DNA from: CAVZBW01 sp963778465
GTDB taxonomy: Bacteria > Actinomycetota > Acidimicrobiia > Acidimicrobiales > RAAP-2
Direction of reading: 5' to 3'
Length of the DNA stretch: 64,000 nt
NCBI GenBank assembly: GCA_963778465.1
Contig: CAVZUK010000002.1
Coordinates: forward strand, 372,001-436,000
Shown here: in pieces, positions 16,701-25,158 of the stretch
How positions within the stretch are numbered: position 1 is the first letter of the stretch
How the letters are laid out: the number at the start of each line of letters is the position of its first letter
Program-made: the position numbers and the translations under genes
The notes under the pieces: model-generated
What the model saw: the letters and a program-made list of their open reading frames with translations, nothing else
The model's database searches: none
What the model was told of the DNA's origin: nothing

Positions 16701-17172
16701 AAAAGCCTCACTTGACAGTCACGTATTCCGTCACCGGAGCGTGTCCCCGAGTCTGGACAACCTTCCACAGCACGGTACCGGGGCGAGGGATGTAAGGCGT
16801 CCCCTTTCGCCCCGAGTACGGCTGTCAAAGACTGTAATATGCGGGTCGTTGCAGCAGATGTCAAGGTTTCGTGTTGGGCGGCCGCCATGGGATCAGGATC
16901 CAGGACGGGTGTCTGATGGGTTGGAGGCCGGTGGAACGACAGGTGATCTGGAGTAGATCGGCGTCGATCTGGAGGGATGGGCCGATCGGGTTGGTGACTC
17001 AGATCAGGGATCTACCTGAGGGGGCTTCGATCTCCAAGGTCGAGTAGCGGGGGGAAGCAGCTGGGACGCTCGGCGATGATCGTCGAGTTACGGGGGGCCA
17101 CAGCTCGGCAGCGCGTTGCCTCGAAATTGACTACCGTCTCCAGCGAACGCTACGACCGCCGGGGAGGGTGCG
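16701..17172. other. Non-coding gap between divergent genes
   Basis: About 470 bases with no convincing gene. The left part is AT-richer and should carry the promoter of the secreted protein. The stretch 16940-17040 has many GATC/GATCTGG words without a clear symmetrical unit. Near the right end TTGACT (17127-17132), an 18-base spacer and TACGAC (17151-17156) could be a promoter for the gene at 17173. Confidence 0.5.
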
Positions 17173-18228
17173 ATGAGCGGTGCGATGGGCGAGACGACCG
17201 TGCGGGCATGGCAGGTGGTGCGCAACGGCCGGCCGCGAGAGGCGCTCGAGCTCCGTTCGATCCCTCCACCGACGCCGGGAGCCGGTGAGATCCTCGTCCG
17301 GGTCTCGGCCTCGGTGTGCAACTACAACGAGGTCGACGGGTGCCACGGCCGGTACCTCACGGTCAACCCCCCGCTGCCCTACACGCTCGGCATGGAGTAC
17401 GTCGGGGAGGTGATCGGTGCGGGCGAGGGGGCCGAGGACTGGATCGGCCGGCGCGTGACCGGCGCCGCCACGGGGGCGATCGGCGCACACGCCGAGCAGG
17501 TCGTGGGCCCGGTCTCCATGGCCTTCGAGGCGCCGGCCGAGCTGGACGACGCGGGCGCCGCAGCCTTTTTCTTCCCTTTCCACCTCGCCCACCTCGGCCT
17601 GCACGAGCGGGGCCGGCTGGAAGAGGGCGAGACCGTGCTCGTCCATGCAGCGGCAGGGGGCGTCGGGTCGGCCGCGGTCCAGCTCGCCGCCGCCGCCGGT
17701 GCCCGGGTCATCGCTACCGCCGGAGGACCCCGCAAGCTGGAGCTGGCGCGCGAACTCGGCGCCGACGTGGCCGTCGACTACCGGGCGGGCGGGTTCGCCG
17801 ATGCGGTGCTCGACGCCACGGGTGGCCGCGGCGTCGACGTGTGCTTCGACGGTGTCGGGGGCGACGTGATGGCGGAGTCGCTGCGCTGCCTGGCCCGAAA
17901 CGGCCGGCATCTCGTCGTCGGGTTCGCGAGCGGGATCGAGGCCGAGGAGGTGCCGATGGTCACCGGGCGGACGCTGTGCTTCGGCAACATCTCGCTCGTG
18001 GGGGTGATCCTGGCCTACGGCGATCCCTCGGCCATTCCGCCCGGCTCGGGCTTCAACCCGACGCCGCCCGAGATCGGCGAGGCGGTGCAACGACACCTGG
18101 TGGAGCTCGTCGCGGCCGGGCGGATCCGGCCGATCGTGGGCAAGACGGTGCCGTTCTCGGAGTTGCCGGGGGCCCTCGAGGAGATGGAGGACCGCTCGAC
18201 GGTCGGGCGGGTGGTCATCGGGCGGTGA
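17173..18228 (+). CDS. Zinc-free MDR oxidoreductase (NADPH:quinone reductase-like)
   Basis: 351-residue medium-chain dehydrogenase/reductase. The GroES-like N part holds GEILVRVSASVCNYNEVDG, and the Rossmann part holds VLVHAAAGGVGSAAVQLA (about residues 156-173). The zinc-binding cysteines of alcohol dehydrogenases are lacking, so a quinone/enone reductase (QOR) class is likely. It would reduce quinones or activated double bonds with NADPH in the cytosol. ATG 17173 follows GGGGAGGGTGCG. It is convergent with the YceI gene and has no operon partner. Confidence 0.88.
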   Translation: MSGAMGETTVRAWQVVRNGRPREALELRSIPPPTPGAGEILVRVSASVCNYNEVDGCHGRYLTVNPPLPYTLGMEYVGEVIGAGEGAEDWIGRRVTGAATGAIGAHAEQVVGPVSMAFEAPAELDDAGAAAFFFPFHLAHLGLHERGRLEEGETVLVHAAAGGVGSAAVQLAAAAGARVIATAGGPRKLELARELGADVAVDYRAGGFADAVLDATGGRGVDVCFDGVGGDVMAESLRCLARNGRHLVVGFASGIEAEEVPMVTGRTLCFGNISLVGVILAYGDPSAIPPGSGFNPTPPEIGEAVQRHLVELVAAGRIRPIVGKTVPFSELPGALEEMEDRSTVGRVVIGR

Positions 18229-18237
18229 GCGGGGAGG

Positions 18238-18774
18238 TCAGCGACCGTCGAGCCGGGCGGCCACCGCCTCGATCACGACGTCCACCTTGGGCCCCGCGGC
18301 CACCCGCATGGCGGTCACTCCGAAGTCGTTGCGGTCGACCTGCGCGACGGCCCGGATGCGCACCGACGCGTCGTCCTGGGAAAGCTCCTCGACGGTCAGC
18401 GCGACCGGCCTGCTCTGCCCGTGGACGAGCAGCGTCCCCGGCACCGACCATCCGCCCGGGCTCTGACCGACGCCCGACCCGGTGAACTCGATGGTCGGGT
18501 AGCGGTCCACGTCGAGGAGCTTCTCGGCCTTCACGTGCTCGTCTCGCTTGGCCATCGGCGTGCGGAAGCTGGCGGCCGCCAGCACGGCGTGCACGGTCGA
18601 CCCACCGAGGGGATCCGCCACCGTGAACGAGCCGTCGGTCAACGCCAGAGACCCGCGGATGGTGAACAGCCCGAGCTTGCGGGCCGAGAAGCGGACGGTC
18701 GTGGCCTCGGGGACCAGGCGGTAGGTCCCCGGCACGAGTCCGGGAACGGCTTGAACCGGATGATCTGTGCGCAT
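18238..18774 (-). CDS. YceI-family lipocalin-like protein
   Basis: 178 residues matching YceI: PGTYRLVPEATTVRFSARKLG at the start, a central EFTGSGV strand and a C-terminal RNDFGV(T) segment. The fold is an extended lipocalin that binds isoprenoid chains or similar lipids. No signal peptide is seen, so it is probably cytosolic, as in many actinobacteria. ATG 18774 follows AAAGGTCAAGGATC. It lies 87 bases downstream of the sigma-factor gene on the same strand, so both could be read from the ECF promoter. Confidence 0.87.
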   Translation of the reverse strand: MRTDHPVQAVPGLVPGTYRLVPEATTVRFSARKLGLFTIRGSLALTDGSFTVADPLGGSTVHAVLAAASFRTPMAKRDEHVKAEKLLDVDRYPTIEFTGSGVGQSPGGWSVPGTLLVHGQSRPVALTVEELSQDDASVRIRAVAQVDRNDFGVTAMRVAAGPKVDVVIEAVAARLDGR

Positions 18775-18861
18775 GATCCTTGACCTTTCTGTGTGGTACC
18801 GAGGGCGACGACCCGTGGGGCCTCGGATCCCCGGACGGTCCGGGGTCTCCGGGGGTGGCGG

Positions 18862-19770
18862 CTAGTTGCCGCGGCCACGCAGCTGCTCCCGCAGGAAGCC
18901 CACCTTGGCGGGATCGGCGATGCCGTGGATCTGCGTGATCCGGTTCTCGTCGAAGGTGAGCACGAAGACCATGGCGAGCTCCCGGTCGGCGAAGGCGAGG
19001 ACCGCCGGCCGTCCGCCGACGGGCTGCGAGACGAGCGTGCCGTGGCCTCCCCAGAAGTGCAGGAGGTTGTGCGCCACGTTGTCGGACCCTCTCACGACCA
19101 GATTCGTCCGGACGTCAAGGGTCCCCGAGACGTCCGGGTCGAGCACCGAAAGGAGGCCCGCGAAGTCGCCGTCGGCGCAAGCGGCGATGAACCGCTCGGT
19201 CACCTCGACGTGCTCGCTGGGGGCGACGGCGAAGCGCGCCCGGCCGTCGTCGTCCTCGATCTTGAGGCGGGCCCTCCGGGCGAGCTGCCGGCAGGTCGGC
19301 ACCGGCCGGCCGACCGTGTCGGCGATCACGTCGAAGGGCATCTGGAAGATGTCGTGCAACACGTACGCCACCCGCTCGGCGGGGCTGAGTCGCTCGAGCA
19401 CCACCAGCAGCGCCAGGCGCACGCCGTCGTCCAACGTGACGCGGTCGGCGGGGTCGACCGCCGTCGTGTCGACGGTCGCCACGACCGCCTCGCCCGACGC
19501 GAGGTCGTAGGGGCGCTGCCGGCGCATCCGGGCCGATCGGATGTGGTCGAGGCACAGCCGGCTGGTCACCACGATGAGCCAGCCCCGCTCGTCCTCGATC
19601 TCCTCGGCGTTGGCCCTCAACAGCCGGGCAAAGGCCTCCTGGACGATGTCCTCGGCCTCGCCCACGTCGCCCAGCATCCGGAAGGCCAGGTCGACGAGGT
19701 AGGAGCGGTTGCCCCTCCACACCTCGGTGATCCGTGCCTGTTCCCGGTCGGCGCTCACGGGCCCGCCCAT
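18862..19770 (-). CDS. ECF41-type sigma factor with C-terminal SnoaL domain
   Basis: About 302 residues. Region 2 (YLVDLAFRMLGDVGEAEDIVQEAFARL) and region 4 (SPAERVAYVLHDIFQMPFDVIADTVG) are followed by a SnoaL-like extension containing DPDVSG and a terminal IADPAK element, the layout of ECF41/SigJ sigma factors. In that group the extension regulates the sigma in place of an anti-sigma. ATG 19770 or GTG 19758 are the likely starts; the frame is open to 19887, but that would reach past the predicted promoter. Its own promoter and that of the divergent VOC gene share one motif, so autoregulation is likely. Confidence 0.88.
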   Translation of the reverse strand: MGGPVSADREQARITEVWRGNRSYLVDLAFRMLGDVGEAEDIVQEAFARLLRANAEEIEDERGWLIVVTSRLCLDHIRSARMRRQRPYDLASGEAVVATVDTTAVDPADRVTLDDGVRLALLVVLERLSPAERVAYVLHDIFQMPFDVIADTVGRPVPTCRQLARRARLKIEDDDGRARFAVAPSEHVEVTERFIAACADGDFAGLLSVLDPDVSGTLDVRTNLVVRGSDNVAHNLLHFWGGHGTLVSQPVGGRPAVLAFADRELAMVFVLTFDENRITQIHGIADPAKVGFLREQLRGRGN

Positions 19771-19797
19771 CCTCGTATCCGTCGTCACAAAAGGTAG

Positions 19798-19824
19798 GAC
19801 GAGACAGACCGCCGAAACGTGACG
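19798..19824 (-). promoter_or_regulatory. ECF41-type promoter for the sigma gene
   Basis: On the minus strand CGTCACG (19824-19818), exactly 16 bases, then CGTC (19801-19798) followed by CTA. It matches the published ECF41 pattern TGTCACA-N16-CGTC at 5 of 7 and 4 of 4 positions and lies about 30 bases before the sigma start. Confidence 0.65.
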
Positions 19825-19881
19825 CGTCCCGATCGGTCCGCTGAGCCCGCTGCCCGGACCGTCCCGCCGACGGGGCCCGAG

Positions 19882-19908
19882 TGTCACGTCTCGCGGGCCG
19901 GTCTCGTC
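19882..19908 (+). promoter_or_regulatory. ECF41-type promoter for the VOC/ABC operon
   Basis: TGTCACG (19882-19888), exactly 16 bases, then CGTC (19905-19908) and CTA. It is the mirror partner of the sigma gene's promoter and lies about 70 bases before ATG 19978, pointing to control of the VOC gene and the coupled ABC exporter by this sigma. Confidence 0.68.
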
Positions 19909-19977
19909 CTAGATCCCTGCGGGCGCTTGGCCCGAACGTGTCCTCCACGGATGCGTGTTCCGACGGAAGGAGGAGCG

Positions 19978-20397
19978 ATGGTGATGGAGCTCGTGCAAGG
20001 CCGGATCGTCACCGAGCACGTCGAGCGGATGGCCCTCTTCTACGCGAGGGTCGTCGGGGCCTCCGTGGCGCCGAACGAGTACTACGTCGAGGTGCCGACC
20101 GGTTCGATGTCGGTCGGCTTCTCGAGGCCGCGCTTCACCGAGGACCACGTCGTCACTGCGCACTCGACGAGCCGGCCGGGCTCTTCGTGCCCCGCCGGGG
20201 TGGGGGCTCGCACCGGCGAGACCATCTTCGATTTCGTGGCGGACGACGTGGACGCGGAGTACGGGCGGCTCGACGCCCTCGGCGTCGACTGGGTCCTGCT
20301 GCCCACGGTGCAACCCTGGGGCAAGCGGTCGATGATCTTTCGCGACCCGGAGGGCCATCTGGTGAGCGTCTTCTCCCGGGAGACGGTCGACCGATGA
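19978..20397 (+). CDS. VOC-superfamily glyoxalase-like protein, likely ECF41 target
   Basis: 139-residue two-module VOC protein: EHVERMALFYARVVGA at the front, ETIFDFVADDVDAEYGRL in the middle and FRDPEGHLVSVF at the end, the last being the classic metal-ligand Glu segment. Substrate unknown. ATG 19978 has GGAAGGAGGAG upstream. It sits directly behind the ECF41-like promoter and its stop overlaps the ABC ATPase start (ATGA). ECF41 sigma factors usually control one neighbouring gene of small-enzyme type, and this fits. Confidence 0.84.
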   Translation: MVMELVQGRIVTEHVERMALFYARVVGASVAPNEYYVEVPTGSMSVGFSRPRFTEDHVVTAHSTSRPGSSCPAGVGARTGETIFDFVADDVDAEYGRLDALGVDWVLLPTVQPWGKRSMIFRDPEGHLVSVFSRETVDR

Positions 20398-21395
20398 CGT
20401 CCGAAACGCTCGCCATCGAGGCGCAGGAGCTCGTCAAGACGTACCCGGGGAACGTGCAGGCGGTGCGCGGGATCAGCTTCGATGTCGAGAGCGGAGAGGC
20501 CTTCGGTCTGCTCGGACCGAACGGCGCGGGAAAGACGACGACGATCGGGATGCTCAACTCGACGGTGACGCCGACGTCGGGGCGGGCCCTTCTCGGGGGC
20601 CGCGACGTGGCGCGGGACCCGGTCGGGACGAGGTCGATCAGCAGCGTCGTCTTCCAGGACGCGGTCGTCGACCGTCCCCTGACGGGCCGGCAGAACCTCG
20701 AGCTGCATCTCCGGCTCTGGGGCGTCAGCGGGCCCGAGGGCCGCCGGCGTCTCTCGGAGCTGGCCGAGACGGTCGGCATCGTGGAGCTGCTCGAACGGCC
20801 GGTCGGGTCCTACAGCGGGGGAGAGCGTCGGCGCCTCGAGATCGTCCGGGCGCTCCTGTCGGCACCGCAGGTGCTCTTCCTCGACGAGCCCACCGTCGGG
20901 CTGGACACCCGGGTGCGCCACGATCTGTTCGACGCCATCGCCGGGCTCCGCGAGCAGACCGGCGTCACGATCCTCATGACCACCCACTACCTCGACGAGG
21001 CCGAGCGGTTGTGCGACCGCATCGCGGTGGTGGACGCCGGGAGCGTCGTGGCCTGCGACAGCCCGGCCAACTTCCTGGCCTCCCTGGGCGACGTGATGCT
21101 CGACGTCCGGGTGGACGACACGGAGAGGGTGGTCCGGGTCCTCCGGAGCCACGGCGTGGCGCCCGAGGACGTCGTCGTCATCGGGGGCACGGTCACCGCC
21201 TCGCTGCGAGCGATGAGTGGCGGCCATGCCCTCCAGCTGCTCGCCGAGGGCTCCGTCGAGGTGCGCTCGGCCACCACGCGAAGCCCCAGCCTCGACGACG
21301 TCTACCTGCGACTGACCGGCGACCCGATCGCCCCGATGGACCAGCTGGAAAGGACCCAGCTGGAACCGACCCAGCTCGAAAGGACCCAGCCATGA
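20394..21395 (+). CDS. ABC transporter ATPase (DrrA/ABC-2 exporter type)
   Basis: 333 residues. Walker A GPNGAGKTTT (about residue 41), the signature YSGGERRRLEIVRAL, Walker B VLFLDEPTVGLD and the switch His in MTTHYLDEAE are all present, as is the DrrA-like C-terminal region ending SPSLDDVYLRLTG. It powers export by the membrane partner encoded next. After the family end there is a short tail of three QLE(R/P)T repeats (15-base units). Translation is coupled at both ends by ATGA overlaps. Substrate (drug or lipid) unknown. Confidence 0.92.
   Translation: MTSETLAIEAQELVKTYPGNVQAVRGISFDVESGEAFGLLGPNGAGKTTTIGMLNSTVTPTSGRALLGGRDVARDPVGTRSISSVVFQDAVVDRPLTGRQNLELHLRLWGVSGPEGRRRLSELAETVGIVELLERPVGSYSGGERRRLEIVRALLSAPQVLFLDEPTVGLDTRVRHDLFDAIAGLREQTGVTILMTTHYLDEAERLCDRIAVVDAGSVVACDSPANFLASLGDVMLDVRVDDTERVVRVLRSHGVAPEDVVVIGGTVTASLRAMSGGHALQLLAEGSVEVRSATTRSPSLDDVYLRLTGDPIAPMDQLERTQLEPTQLERTQP
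21342..21389 (+). repeat. Three 15-bp tandem units at the end of the ATPase gene
   Basis: Units 21342-21356, 21357-21371 and 21372-21386 encode QLERT, QLEPT and QLERT, followed by a partial fourth (CAG). They differ at three bases or fewer. In-frame length keeps the downstream ATGA overlap intact, so the repeats may have expanded by slippage in a tolerant tail. Confidence 0.8.
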
Positions 21396-22252
21396 CCATG
21401 ACCGCAACGGCCCCGGCCACCCTCTCGGTGATCCCGGACCGCCGCCGATCCGCCAGGGTGGGAGCTGTACGCACGCTGGCCCTCCGCCGCCTCACCCTGA
21501 CCCTCCGCAACCCTCGCTCGGTGGCCGTCCCGGTGCTGACGCCGCTCCTGTTCGCCCTCGTGATCGCCCCGGCGCTCGCCAATACCATCGCGGCGCCCGG
21601 GGGGGCCAACGCCTACATGACGTACGTCGCCCTGGCCACGGCCGGTCTGTTGATCCCGCTCAACTGCATGTTCTCGGGGTTGGGGGTGATCGTCGACCGC
21701 CAGCAGGGCGCGATGAGAGAGCTGCTCGTGGCGCCCATCCGGCGGTCGTCGATCGTGCTCGGGAACCTCGTGGCGGCTCTGGCGGTCACGACGGGCCAGC
21801 TCGTCGTCCTCATCGCGGCCTCCGCCCTCAGAGGGGCGACCTACACGGCGGGCCTGCACGTCCTGTGGTTCGTCGGTGCCGCGTTGCTCTTCGCCATCTT
21901 GATGTACGGGATGGCCGAGGTCCTCTCGACCCGGCTGCAGAGCCCGGAGGAGTACATCGGGGTGCTCCCCGTCGTCGCCATCGTCCCGTTCTTCTTCGCC
22001 GGGACCCTCTTCCCGATCACCTCGCTGCCGCACTGGCTGGACGCCGCCGCCAAGGTGCTTCCCCTGACCCACGCGATGGCCCTGTTCCGCTACGGGCTGA
22101 CCGCCCACAGCGGCGTGCAGGCGCTGCACAACATCTGGGGGATGAGCAACGCCGGGGTGATGGCACTCCTCTCGCTCGCCGTCGTCGGGCTCTACGCCCT
22201 CGTCGTCTTCTTGGGCGCGATCCGGCTTTTCACCAGGGCGGGCACGAGCTGA
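21392..22252 (+). CDS. ABC-2 type membrane protein of exporter
   Basis: 286 residues with six hydrophobic spans in the ABC-2 arrangement, for example VPVLTPLLFALVIAPALA, the MTYVALATAGLLIPLN span, the cytoplasmic DRQQGAMRELLVAPIRR loop and PITSLPHWL before the last helices. It forms the membrane pore for the ATPase at 20394. ATG overlaps the ATPase stop. It is convergent with the TetR gene, with 11 bases between them. The three-gene unit is probably under the ECF41 sigma; cargo unknown. Confidence 0.9.
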   Translation: MTMTATAPATLSVIPDRRRSARVGAVRTLALRRLTLTLRNPRSVAVPVLTPLLFALVIAPALANTIAAPGGANAYMTYVALATAGLLIPLNCMFSGLGVIVDRQQGAMRELLVAPIRRSSIVLGNLVAALAVTTGQLVVLIAASALRGATYTAGLHVLWFVGAALLFAILMYGMAEVLSTRLQSPEEYIGVLPVVAIVPFFFAGTLFPITSLPHWLDAAAKVLPLTHAMALFRYGLTAHSGVQALHNIWGMSNAGVMALLSLAVVGLYALVVFLGAIRLFTRAGTS

Positions 22253-22263
22253 CTACGCCGTCG

Positions 22264-22950
22264 TCATCGGCTCGAGCTCCGGCTCCGAGACTTCCCGTTG
22301 CGCAGGGCTCGCCCGTTCCGGGCGGTGCGGCCCGTTCGTGCCTTTCGTGCGGCACGCTCGGCGCCTTCGGCGTGCAAGCCGGCCAGGAGCAGGCGGGCCG
22401 TGCGCTGCAGGCGACGGTCGACCTCCTCGAGGCTCAGTTGGCCGTGCGCCCACGCGTAGAGGGCACCGCCCCAGGCCAGGCTCAGCGGTTCGAGGAGGCG
22501 CTCGGGTCGGGGGATCTCGTCGGCGATCGCCTCGCGGAGGTAGCCGAGCAGGACCTCGATGGCCTCCGCCCGGCACGCTTGGGCACCCGGGTCGGACGCC
22601 CCGATGGCGAACACGACGGCCCTTCCGAGGTTGGGCGAGCTCTCGAGCGCCGCGCAGGTCTGGTGCAGCAGGGCGGCCACCCGCCCGGCGGCGGTCCTGC
22701 TGCCCGCTCCGGGATACCGGCGGGGCAGGGCCCGGTTCCACTCGAGGTGCGCCGAGGCGATGAGGTGGTCCTTCGAGGAGAAGTGCCGGTAGATGGTCGC
22801 CGACGACAGCCCGGTGCGGGCCACGACGTCGCGGATCTGCACCGCGTCGTAGCCGCCCTCCTCGGCGAGGTCCCGCGCCGCTTCGATGGCGCGGGACCTG
22901 GCGTCGTCGGCGGAGGCTCGGGACGAGCCCGAGGGTGACCGGGTGGGCAC
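22264..22950 (-). CDS. TetR-family regulator
   Basis: 228 residues. The N-terminal helix-turn-helix reads IRDVVARTGLSSATIYRHFSSKDHLI, the canonical TetR recognition region, followed by a ligand domain with a YAWAHGQLSLEE helix. The tail is Arg/Ser-rich. It resembles KstR-type regulators of lipid degradation in overall form, but I cannot assign a ligand. GTG 22950 lies 13 bases after the P450 stop, so it is the last gene of a minus-strand run that starts at 27095 and may control that run. Confidence 0.85.
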   Translation of the reverse strand: MPTRSPSGSSRASADDARSRAIEAARDLAEEGGYDAVQIRDVVARTGLSSATIYRHFSSKDHLIASAHLEWNRALPRRYPGAGSRTAAGRVAALLHQTCAALESSPNLGRAVVFAIGASDPGAQACRAEAIEVLLGYLREAIADEIPRPERLLEPLSLAWGGALYAWAHGQLSLEEVDRRLQRTARLLLAGLHAEGAERAARKARTGRTARNGRALRNGKSRSRSSSR

Positions 22951-22963
22951 GTGAAGGTGCGCG

Positions 22964-24172
22964 TCAGGCGGCGATCGACGTCCACCTGACCGGGAGCTCG
23001 GCGAACCCGTCGATCAGGTTGGAGTGGATGCGGGGCATCTGGCGGGCGTCACCGTCGACGGTCAGCCCTTCGAAGCGCGTGACGATCTGCTCGAACATCG
23101 TCCGCGCCTCGATGCGGGCGAGGGAGGCGCCCATGCAGAAGTGGGGTCCCCCGGCCCCGAAGGCCACGTGGTCGTTGGGCTTGCGCGTGAGCTCGAGCGT
23201 GTCGGGACGGTCGAAGACCCGGTCGTCGCGGTTGGCGGAGGGGTAGGAGAGCACGACGCGATCGCCCTGGCTGATGGGGAGGTCGCCGATCCGGGTGTCC
23301 TCGGCCGCCTGTCGGCAGAAGTACATGACCGGCGTCACGTACCGGAGGAGCTCCTCGATCGCCGTCGGGAGCATCGCCGGGTCCGACCGCAACCGCTCCA
23401 GCTGGTCGGGGAATTCGATCAGGGCGAGGGTCCCCGTCGTGATCAGGTTGCGGGTGGTCTCGCTCCCGGCGTTCTGCAGGAGCATGAAGAACGTCGACAC
23501 CTGGAACTGCGTGAGGCGGTGGCCTTCCACCTCGGCCTCCAGCAGCAGGCTCAGCATGTCGTCCTGGGGCGACTCCTGGCGCTGGCGACTGAGGCCGTCC
23601 GCGTAGGCGAACATCTCCGTCATCGCCTCGCTGCGCTCGTCCACGCTGAGCTCGGGATCGAAGCCGAACGTCTTCTCGGTCCAGGCGAAGACCTTTTCTC
23701 GATCGGGCTCGGGGATCCCGACCATGTCGGCGATCACGTGCAGGGGCAGCCAGAGCGCAAGGTCGTGCACCAGGTCCGCCGAGTGACGACCCCGCAGGCC
23801 CTCGATGATCGAGTCGACGCGGGCCCGCAGCTTGTCCTGCAGCTCGGCCACCCGCCGCGGCGAGAAGCCCTTGTTGACGATCCTGCGCATCTGGACGTGC
23901 TCGTGCCCGTCCAGGTTGATCAGCAGGTCCATCTCCGGCTCGGGGGCAGATCCCGGCGGGATCTCGACGAAGGGGGCCGGCGCATTGCGCCACACCTCCG
24001 GATTCCGGGAGACCGCCTGCACGTCGGCGTGGCGGGCCACCACCCAGTAGCCGCCGTCGTAGTCGGGGTGCTCGTGGTGCGAGACGGGGTCGTTGTCCCG
24101 GAGCCACTGGAACCGCTCGTAGGGGAAGCCGTGGGCGTAGAGGTTGGGGTCGTGTATTGGCAGCTCGGTCAT
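22964..24172 (-). CDS. Cytochrome P450
   Basis: 402-residue P450 with complete signature motifs: I-helix QNAGSETTRN, K-helix EELLRYVTP, the NRDDRVFDRPD meander and the haem loop FGAGGPHFCMGASLARIE. The AGSETTR form and the surrounding sequence are like those of actinobacterial P450s that hydroxylate steroid side chains or long alkyl chains, but substrate is not proved. AGGGATCGG precedes ATG 24172. Neighbours are an enoyl-CoA hydratase upstream and a TetR downstream, consistent with a lipid catabolic role. Confidence 0.9.
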   Translation of the reverse strand: MTELPIHDPNLYAHGFPYERFQWLRDNDPVSHHEHPDYDGGYWVVARHADVQAVSRNPEVWRNAPAPFVEIPPGSAPEPEMDLLINLDGHEHVQMRRIVNKGFSPRRVAELQDKLRARVDSIIEGLRGRHSADLVHDLALWLPLHVIADMVGIPEPDREKVFAWTEKTFGFDPELSVDERSEAMTEMFAYADGLSRQRQESPQDDMLSLLLEAEVEGHRLTQFQVSTFFMLLQNAGSETTRNLITTGTLALIEFPDQLERLRSDPAMLPTAIEELLRYVTPVMYFCRQAAEDTRIGDLPISQGDRVVLSYPSANRDDRVFDRPDTLELTRKPNDHVAFGAGGPHFCMGASLARIEARTMFEQIVTRFEGLTVDGDARQMPRIHSNLIDGFAELPVRWTSIAA

Positions 24173-24268
24173 CGGTCCGATCCCTGGGCGATCTGGGTGG
24201 CGATGCTACTCACCTGCGCCGGCTGGAGCGGCGCTGCGGGAAAGCCTCCTCGATCCCACCGCCGGTGG

Positions 24269-25117
24269 TCACGACCTGCCGCCCTCCGGGATCCACCGCC
24301 CGGAGTCCCGCCATTCGACTGCGGCGTGGAAGCCCTCCTCCGCAGCCAGCTGCTGGAACCAACGCCCCTCGGGGGAGTGCCGGGTGATGCCGTCGAAGAG
24401 GGTGGCGAGGATCTGGGTGCCGTGCAGGCCCATGTTGTCGTAGGCCTGGTTGATCATGAGCTTCTGCATGACCAGCTGGTTGATGGGCACGCCGGCCATG
24501 CGATCGGCCAGCTCCTCGACCCGAGAGTCGAGATCCTGGGCGGGCAAGGACTCGAGGACCAGCCCCCATTCCGCAGCCTGGCGGCCGTCGATCGTGTCGC
24601 CGGTCAGCAACATGCGCTTGGCCCGCTCTGCTCCGAGCCGGTACACCCACATGGCCGTCGTGGGGCAGCCCCACACGCGGGCCGGCATGTAGCCGATGCG
24701 AGCGTCGTCCGCCATGACCACGATGTCGCAGCACAGCGCGATGTCGCTGCCGCCGGCCACTGCGTAACCGTGGACCTTGCAGATGGTCGGCTTCAACGAA
24801 CGGAACAGGCTCGTGAAGTCGTCGGTGTTGGACTTCATGGACCGGTAGTCCTTGATCGGGTCCCACACCGGGGGCTGGGTCCCGCGCCCGGTCTCGGCGA
24901 AGTCCTTGAGGTCGTACCCCGCGCAGAACGCCCGCCCCTCCCCCCGGAGGACGATGACGTGCACCTCCGGATCGTCGTTGGCTCTCTCCACCGCCCGTCG
25001 GATCTCCGACGGCATGCCGCGGCTGATGGCGTTGAGCCGTGCCGGGCGATCGAGCGTCACGTAGGCCTTGCGGTCCTTCGTCTCGTAGCGCAGGGTGTCG
25101 AAGCTGTCGGGGGTCAC
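24269..25117 (-). CDS. Enoyl-CoA hydratase/isomerase family protein
   Basis: 282-residue crotonase. Oxyanion-hole motifs RAFCAGYDLKDF and YAVAGGSDIALCCDIVVM are clear, as is RMLLTGDTIDGRQAAEWGLV. Catalytic glutamates are not obvious at the usual sites (PARVWGCP occupies the second), so the reaction on the acyl-CoA is uncertain. The frame is open to 25225, but GTG 25117, preceded by GGAGAG, begins the family-like part (VTPDSFDTLRYE). It lies between the ABC exporter and the P450 on the same strand. Confidence 0.87.
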   Translation of the reverse strand: MTPDSFDTLRYETKDRKAYVTLDRPARLNAISRGMPSEIRRAVERANDDPEVHVIVLRGEGRAFCAGYDLKDFAETGRGTQPPVWDPIKDYRSMKSNTDDFTSLFRSLKPTICKVHGYAVAGGSDIALCCDIVVMADDARIGYMPARVWGCPTTAMWVYRLGAERAKRMLLTGDTIDGRQAAEWGLVLESLPAQDLDSRVEELADRMAGVPINQLVMQKLMINQAYDNMGLHGTQILATLFDGITRHSPEGRWFQQLAAEEGFHAAVEWRDSGRWIPEGGRS

Positions 25118-25158
25118 ATGCTCTCCGCGGATCTCTGGGACGACGACGGATCTCGGGA

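Noticed and set aside
16940..17040. GATC-rich stretch as a replication origin or operator array
   Set aside because: The words are irregularly spaced and no DnaA-box set or symmetrical unit is present.
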